A stretch of DNA of 64,000 bases. It comes from Georgenia sp. TF02-10. Its GTDB lineage: Bacteria > Actinomycetota > Actinomycetes > Actinomycetales > Actinomycetaceae. The first letter of the stretch is position 1. Each line of letters opens with the position of its first letter. Position numbers and translations under genes: made by a program. Where the stretch lies: positions 2,356,001 through 2,420,000 of the forward strand of contig NZ_CP094289.1 in assembly GCF_022759505.1 (NCBI RefSeq), given 5' to 3'. The notes under the pieces are model-generated. The model saw only the letters and a program-made list of their open reading frames with translations. It was not told the origin of the DNA and ran no database searches. This document shows, piece by piece, positions 61,261 to 64,000 of this stretch.

Positions 61261-61944
61261 TCAGCCCTGCGGGTGCGCGGCCTCCGCCTCACCCACCACG
61301 CGCTCGAGCTCGACGGCGACGGCGGCCGCGCCGGCCTGGTCGCTGGACTGCCGGAGCTCCTCCAGGTGCCGGCGAGCCTCCAGCGGACGACCGGCCTCCA
61401 CGCACGCCAGGACGAGCTGCCTTCCGGCCTCGACCACGTGCTCCTTGGGGTTCCAGTGCCCCACCCCGAGGCCGATGGCCTCCCCCGGCTGCCCGGCCTC
61501 GCGCAGCATCCGGATGCTCTCGGCCACGGCCTGGCCGGTGCTGTCCCGCTCGCAGGCTCCGTTCAGGCGCCGCATCGCGCCGTCGTGGTCGTCCGCCAGG
61601 GACAGCCGGGCGAGCTCGATGAGGGCGTACCAGGCGCGGGGGTTGCCCGCGATCTCCTCGGCCAGGGCCCAGACGGCCAGGTTCTCCGCGCGCTCGCGGT
61701 CCGCCGGCTCCGGGTCACCCGTGAGCGGGTCCGCCGGCCCCACCCCGGCCGCGCGGCGGCGCACCACCTCGGCGAGCGCGCGGAAGGCCGCGATGTCGTT
61801 GGGATCGTCCACCAGCCGGCCGCGGAGGGCGTCCTCGCGCGGGGCGTCGGGAGTGCGCGGCACCGCTGAGGGTCGCCGCAGTCCCACCCGCGTTGCCGGT
61901 CGTCGGCGAGCGAGGAGGGAGCGCAGTCGGTCCAGCAGAGCCAT
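61261..61944 (-). CDS. TPR-like helical protein of unknown function
   Basis: 227 residues. Helical pairs such as DPNDIAAFRALAEVVRRRAA, ENLAVWALAEEIAGNPRAWYALIELARLSL and EAIGLGVGHWNPKEHVVEAGRQLVLACVEAGRPLEARRHLEELR resemble degenerate tetratricopeptide repeats. TACTGT (61957-61952) lies 7 nt before ATG 61944, so the transcript is probably leaderless. No signal peptide. Partner unknown. Confidence 0.75.
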   Translation of the reverse strand: MALLDRLRSLLARRRPATRVGLRRPSAVPRTPDAPREDALRGRLVDDPNDIAAFRALAEVVRRRAAGVGPADPLTGDPEPADRERAENLAVWALAEEIAGNPRAWYALIELARLSLADDHDGAMRRLNGACERDSTGQAVAESIRMLREAGQPGEAIGLGVGHWNPKEHVVEAGRQLVLACVEAGRPLEARRHLEELRQSSDQAGAAAVAVELERVVGEAEAAHPQG

Positions 61945-62266
61945 GACGATGACAGTAGCCGCAACCACCCCCAGCCGCCGGACTCTGGCTCCGCCGCAGC
62001 GCCAAGAACCGCACCACCACGCGGTTTTTCGCGTGTCCGACACGGGGCGCCAGGGGCTCGCTGGCCGTGGTCCCGCTGCCCGCGCAGGCCCGGCGGGCCG
62101 CGGTCCCGCAGCCCCCGCAGGCCGGCAGGCCACGGTCCCGCAGCCCCCGCAGGCCGGGTCAGCCGAAGGTGCCGTGCGGCAGGCGTGCGCCGGCCATCCC
62201 GGGGCCCGCACCCCACCGCGCCCACCCCCGGCCAGGCCACCCGCAGGCCGTCCTATGCTCCCCCTC
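61945..62266. other. Divergent intergenic region with direct repeats
   Basis: 322 bp between two leaderless-type promoters. It contains repeated CGGTCCCGCAGCCCCCGCAG (62100 and about 62133) and a third diverged copy near 62069. No gene supported. Confidence 0.6.
62254..62259 (+). promoter_or_regulatory. -10 box TATGCT of a probable leaderless transcript
   Basis: TATGCT ends 7 nt before ATG 62267; no Shine-Dalgarno sequence. Confidence 0.5.
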
Positions 62267-63463
62267 ATGGGAGCCGGTGAGCGGTCGGGGCGCAACGAGG
62301 GGAGCTCCGAGGTCGTCCGGCGGCTGCGCGGCGGCTCGGACATGCTCACCGCCGCGGCCCTGAAGCGTCTCGACGCCGAGGTGGACTGGTACCGGGACCT
62401 CGCGGCGGAGGACCGGTCCTGGATCGGGATGGTGGCCCAGGCCGGCATCGCCGCCTTCATCTCCTGGTACGAGCAGCCGTCCGCCGCCTCCTACAACGCC
62501 CAGGAGATCTTCCGGGCCGCCCCGCCCGAGCTCACCCGCTCGATCTCCCTCCAGCACACCCTCCAGCTCGTCCGCATCGTGGTGGAGGTGGTGGAGGACA
62601 ACGCCGTCCAGCTCGCCGAGCCCGGCCACCAGCGCGACCTGCGCGACGCCGTGCTGCTCTACTCCCGGGAGGTCGCCTTTTCCGCGGCGGAGGTCTACGC
62701 CCGGGCCGCGGAGACCCGCGGCGCCTGGGACGCGCGGCTGGAGGCCCTGGTGGTGGACTCCCTCGTCCGCGGCGTCGCCGACGAGTCCCTCCGCTCGCGG
62801 GTCTCCGCCCTGGGCTGGTCCGGGCGCGGCCGCACGCTCGTCGTCGCCGCCCAGGCCGCCTCGCCGATGGACGAGCGGCGTACCGCCGACCTGCGCCGCG
62901 CCTGCCGCCGCGCCGCCCTGGACGCGCTGGTGGGCATCCAGGGCGACCGGATCATCGCCGTCCTCGGCGGCGAGGGCGACCTGCGCGCGGCCGCCGAGGC
63001 CCTCCTCCCCCGGCTCGGTCCCGGGCCGGTGGTGCTCGGCCCCCAGGTGCACGGCATCGCCGACGCCGGCCGCTCGGCCCGCGCCGCCGTCGCCGCGCTC
63101 CTCGCCGTGCCGGCCTGGCCCCGGGCGCCCCGGCCGGTCCTCGCCGACGAGCTGCTGCCCGAGCGGATGCTCAACGGCGACCCCCTCGCCCGGCGGACCC
63201 TGGTGGAGGACCTCTACAAACCGCTCCTGGCCGGCGGCGCGCCGCTGGTGCAGACGCTCGAGGAGTACCTCGCCCAGGGCCGCTCCCTGGAGGGCGCCGC
63301 CCGCGCGCTGTACGTCCACCCCAACACCGTGCGGTACCGGCTCCGGCGGATCGGCCAGCTCGTCGGCTGGGACCCCACCGACCCCCGCGAGGGCTTCGTG
63401 CTGCAGGTCGCGCTCGCCGTCGGCCGGCTCGCCCAGACGGCCGCACCGCACACCGGCCTCTGA
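62267..63463 (+). CDS. PucR-type transcriptional regulator upstream of fabD (FasR-like)
   Basis: 398 residues from ATG 62267. The N-terminal half is helical (ALKRLDAEVDWYRDLAAEDR, WIGMVAQAGIAAFISWYEQP). The middle has a GGDEF-like remnant (LVGIQGDRIIAVLGGEGDL). The C-terminal PucR helix-turn-helix is LVQTLEEYLAQGRSLEGAAR, ALYVHPNTVRYRLRRIGQLVGWD. In Streptomyces a protein of this kind encoded just before fabD activates the fatty-acid synthase genes; the same order here supports that role. Confidence 0.9.
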   Translation: MGAGERSGRNEGSSEVVRRLRGGSDMLTAAALKRLDAEVDWYRDLAAEDRSWIGMVAQAGIAAFISWYEQPSAASYNAQEIFRAAPPELTRSISLQHTLQLVRIVVEVVEDNAVQLAEPGHQRDLRDAVLLYSREVAFSAAEVYARAAETRGAWDARLEALVVDSLVRGVADESLRSRVSALGWSGRGRTLVVAAQAASPMDERRTADLRRACRRAALDALVGIQGDRIIAVLGGEGDLRAAAEALLPRLGPGPVVLGPQVHGIADAGRSARAAVAALLAVPAWPRAPRPVLADELLPERMLNGDPLARRTLVEDLYKPLLAGGAPLVQTLEEYLAQGRSLEGAARALYVHPNTVRYRLRRIGQLVGWDPTDPREGFVLQVALAVGRLAQTAAPHTGL

Positions 63464-63746
63464 CCAACCGCACACCGGTCGCTAGCCAACCGTGCGGGAC
63501 CCGGTACGCCACCGCGCCGCCCGCTCCCGGCGGCCCGTCCGCCCGCCCCCGGCCGGCCTGGACGAGCGTCTGCCCGCTCCTCGGCGGCCTACGCGCGTCC
63601 GACCGCCCCGGCGCGCCCGGCCGAGCCGCCGGACGACCACAGAGGTGACCCACCTCACCGCTTTGTGAGGTCCGCACAACCGGACCCCCGCCGGTTGGTA
63701 GGCGTCGGAGGCGGGCCGGGACCGGCCTCCTTGGCAAGGTAGACGG
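63464..63746. other. fabD upstream region
   Basis: 283 bp without a gene. It contains the inverted repeat CCTCAC-N6-GTGAGG (63653-63670), about 75 bp before fabD, a candidate binding site for the adjacent regulator. Confidence 0.45.
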
Positions 63747-64000
63747 GTGCTCGCCGTCCTGTGCCCTGGTCAGGGTGCCCAGAAGCCCGGCATGCTCACC
63801 CCCTGGCTGGCCGACCCGGCGGCGCGGGACCGGCTGGACGGCTACGCCGAGACGGTCGGGCTGGACCTGGTCGCGCTGGGCACCACCGCCGACGCGGAGA
63901 CCATCCGGGACACCCGGGTCGCGCAGCCGCTGCTGGTGGCCGCGTCCCTGCTCAGCTTCCACGCCCTGGTCGACGGCGGGACCGCGGCCGGCGACGACGT
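63747..64000 (+). CDS. fabD: Malonyl-CoA:ACP transacylase, N-terminal part (runs off window)
   Basis: The first 84 codons are visible from GTG 63747 (AAGG eight bases upstream): VLAVLCPGQGAQKPGMLTPW, the canonical PGQGxQ motif of acyltransferases, then AETVGLDLVALGTTADAETI and RVAQPLLVAASLLSFHAL, matching the xxTxxxQP(A/L) region. The active-site GHSxG lies beyond the window. It loads malonate onto acyl carrier protein for fatty-acid synthesis. Confidence 0.9.
   Translation, partial: MLAVLCPGQGAQKPGMLTPWLADPAARDRLDGYAETVGLDLVALGTTADAETIRDTRVAQPLLVAASLLSFHALVDGGTAAGDD

Overview
The window is very GC-rich DNA with Shine-Dalgarno starts, many GTG starts and frequent 4-base gene overlaps. Its gene content is typical of Actinomycetota, probably Micrococcales (Cellulomonas/Georgenia-like): the glnA1-glnE-glnA2 cluster, polyphosphate glucokinase, homodimeric pyruvate dehydrogenase aceE next to a DUF3052 gene, a PucR-type regulator just before fabD, and a DUF222/HNH protein. 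The genus is inference.

Layout. 1-18.4 kb is housekeeping: the end of glnA1, an epimerase, an amino-acid ABC transporter (binding protein, permease, ATPase), a histidine phosphatase, glnE and glnA2 on the minus strand, then nadE, panB, map, ppgK, a PspC protein, RNase P RNA (minus strand) and yaaA. 18.5-24.4 kb has an MFS exporter whose upstream region is split by an intact 1,837-bp insertion sequence (15-bp inverted repeats, 5-bp CTCAG duplication), then a coiled-coil protein, a Nif3-like protein and a tyrosine phosphatase. 24.6-43.3 kb is accessory: a DUF4287/SRPBCC protein, an SGNH hydrolase and an array of dihydrofolate-reductase-family genes (three intact, two decayed) around an MFS gene.

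That MFS gene is interrupted by an 11,955-bp integrated element (28733-40687) flanked by the 8-bp direct repeat TTCGCCGT. Joining the flanks at one copy of the repeat restores a 469-codon MFS gene in frame. The element encodes a tyrosine integrase, an HNH nuclease, a zinc-ribbon protein, a primase-polymerase/helicase, a terminase-small-subunit-like protein, several small unknown proteins and an ART-like coiled-coil protein, nearly all on the minus strand. It lacks a large terminase, portal, capsid, tail, lysis and conjugation genes. It also has a 1.6-kb gene-free end with a TCATCGAG iteron array, and an inverted-repeat-bounded control region. This composition fits a phage satellite (PICI-like), which is the most interesting system in the window. 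An integrated plasmid or a prophage remnant are the alternatives.

43.3-50.6 kb holds a LuxR/histidine-kinase two-component system coupled to an ABC-2 exporter, a TetR-controlled DHA2 exporter, a GNAT acetyltransferase and a frameshifted membrane protein. 50.6-57.2 kb has a ribbon-helix-helix/PIN toxin-antitoxin pair, the DUF222-HNH protein with a triplicated promoter, a GyrI-like protein, a membrane protein, a membrane-bound LuxR regulator and tRNA-Val. 57.5-64 kb returns to core metabolism: DUF3052, aceE with a strong terminator, a TPR-like protein, the PucR-type regulator and the start of fabD.

Several genes appear to be leaderless: a TANNNT -10 box lies 6-7 nt before the start codon.
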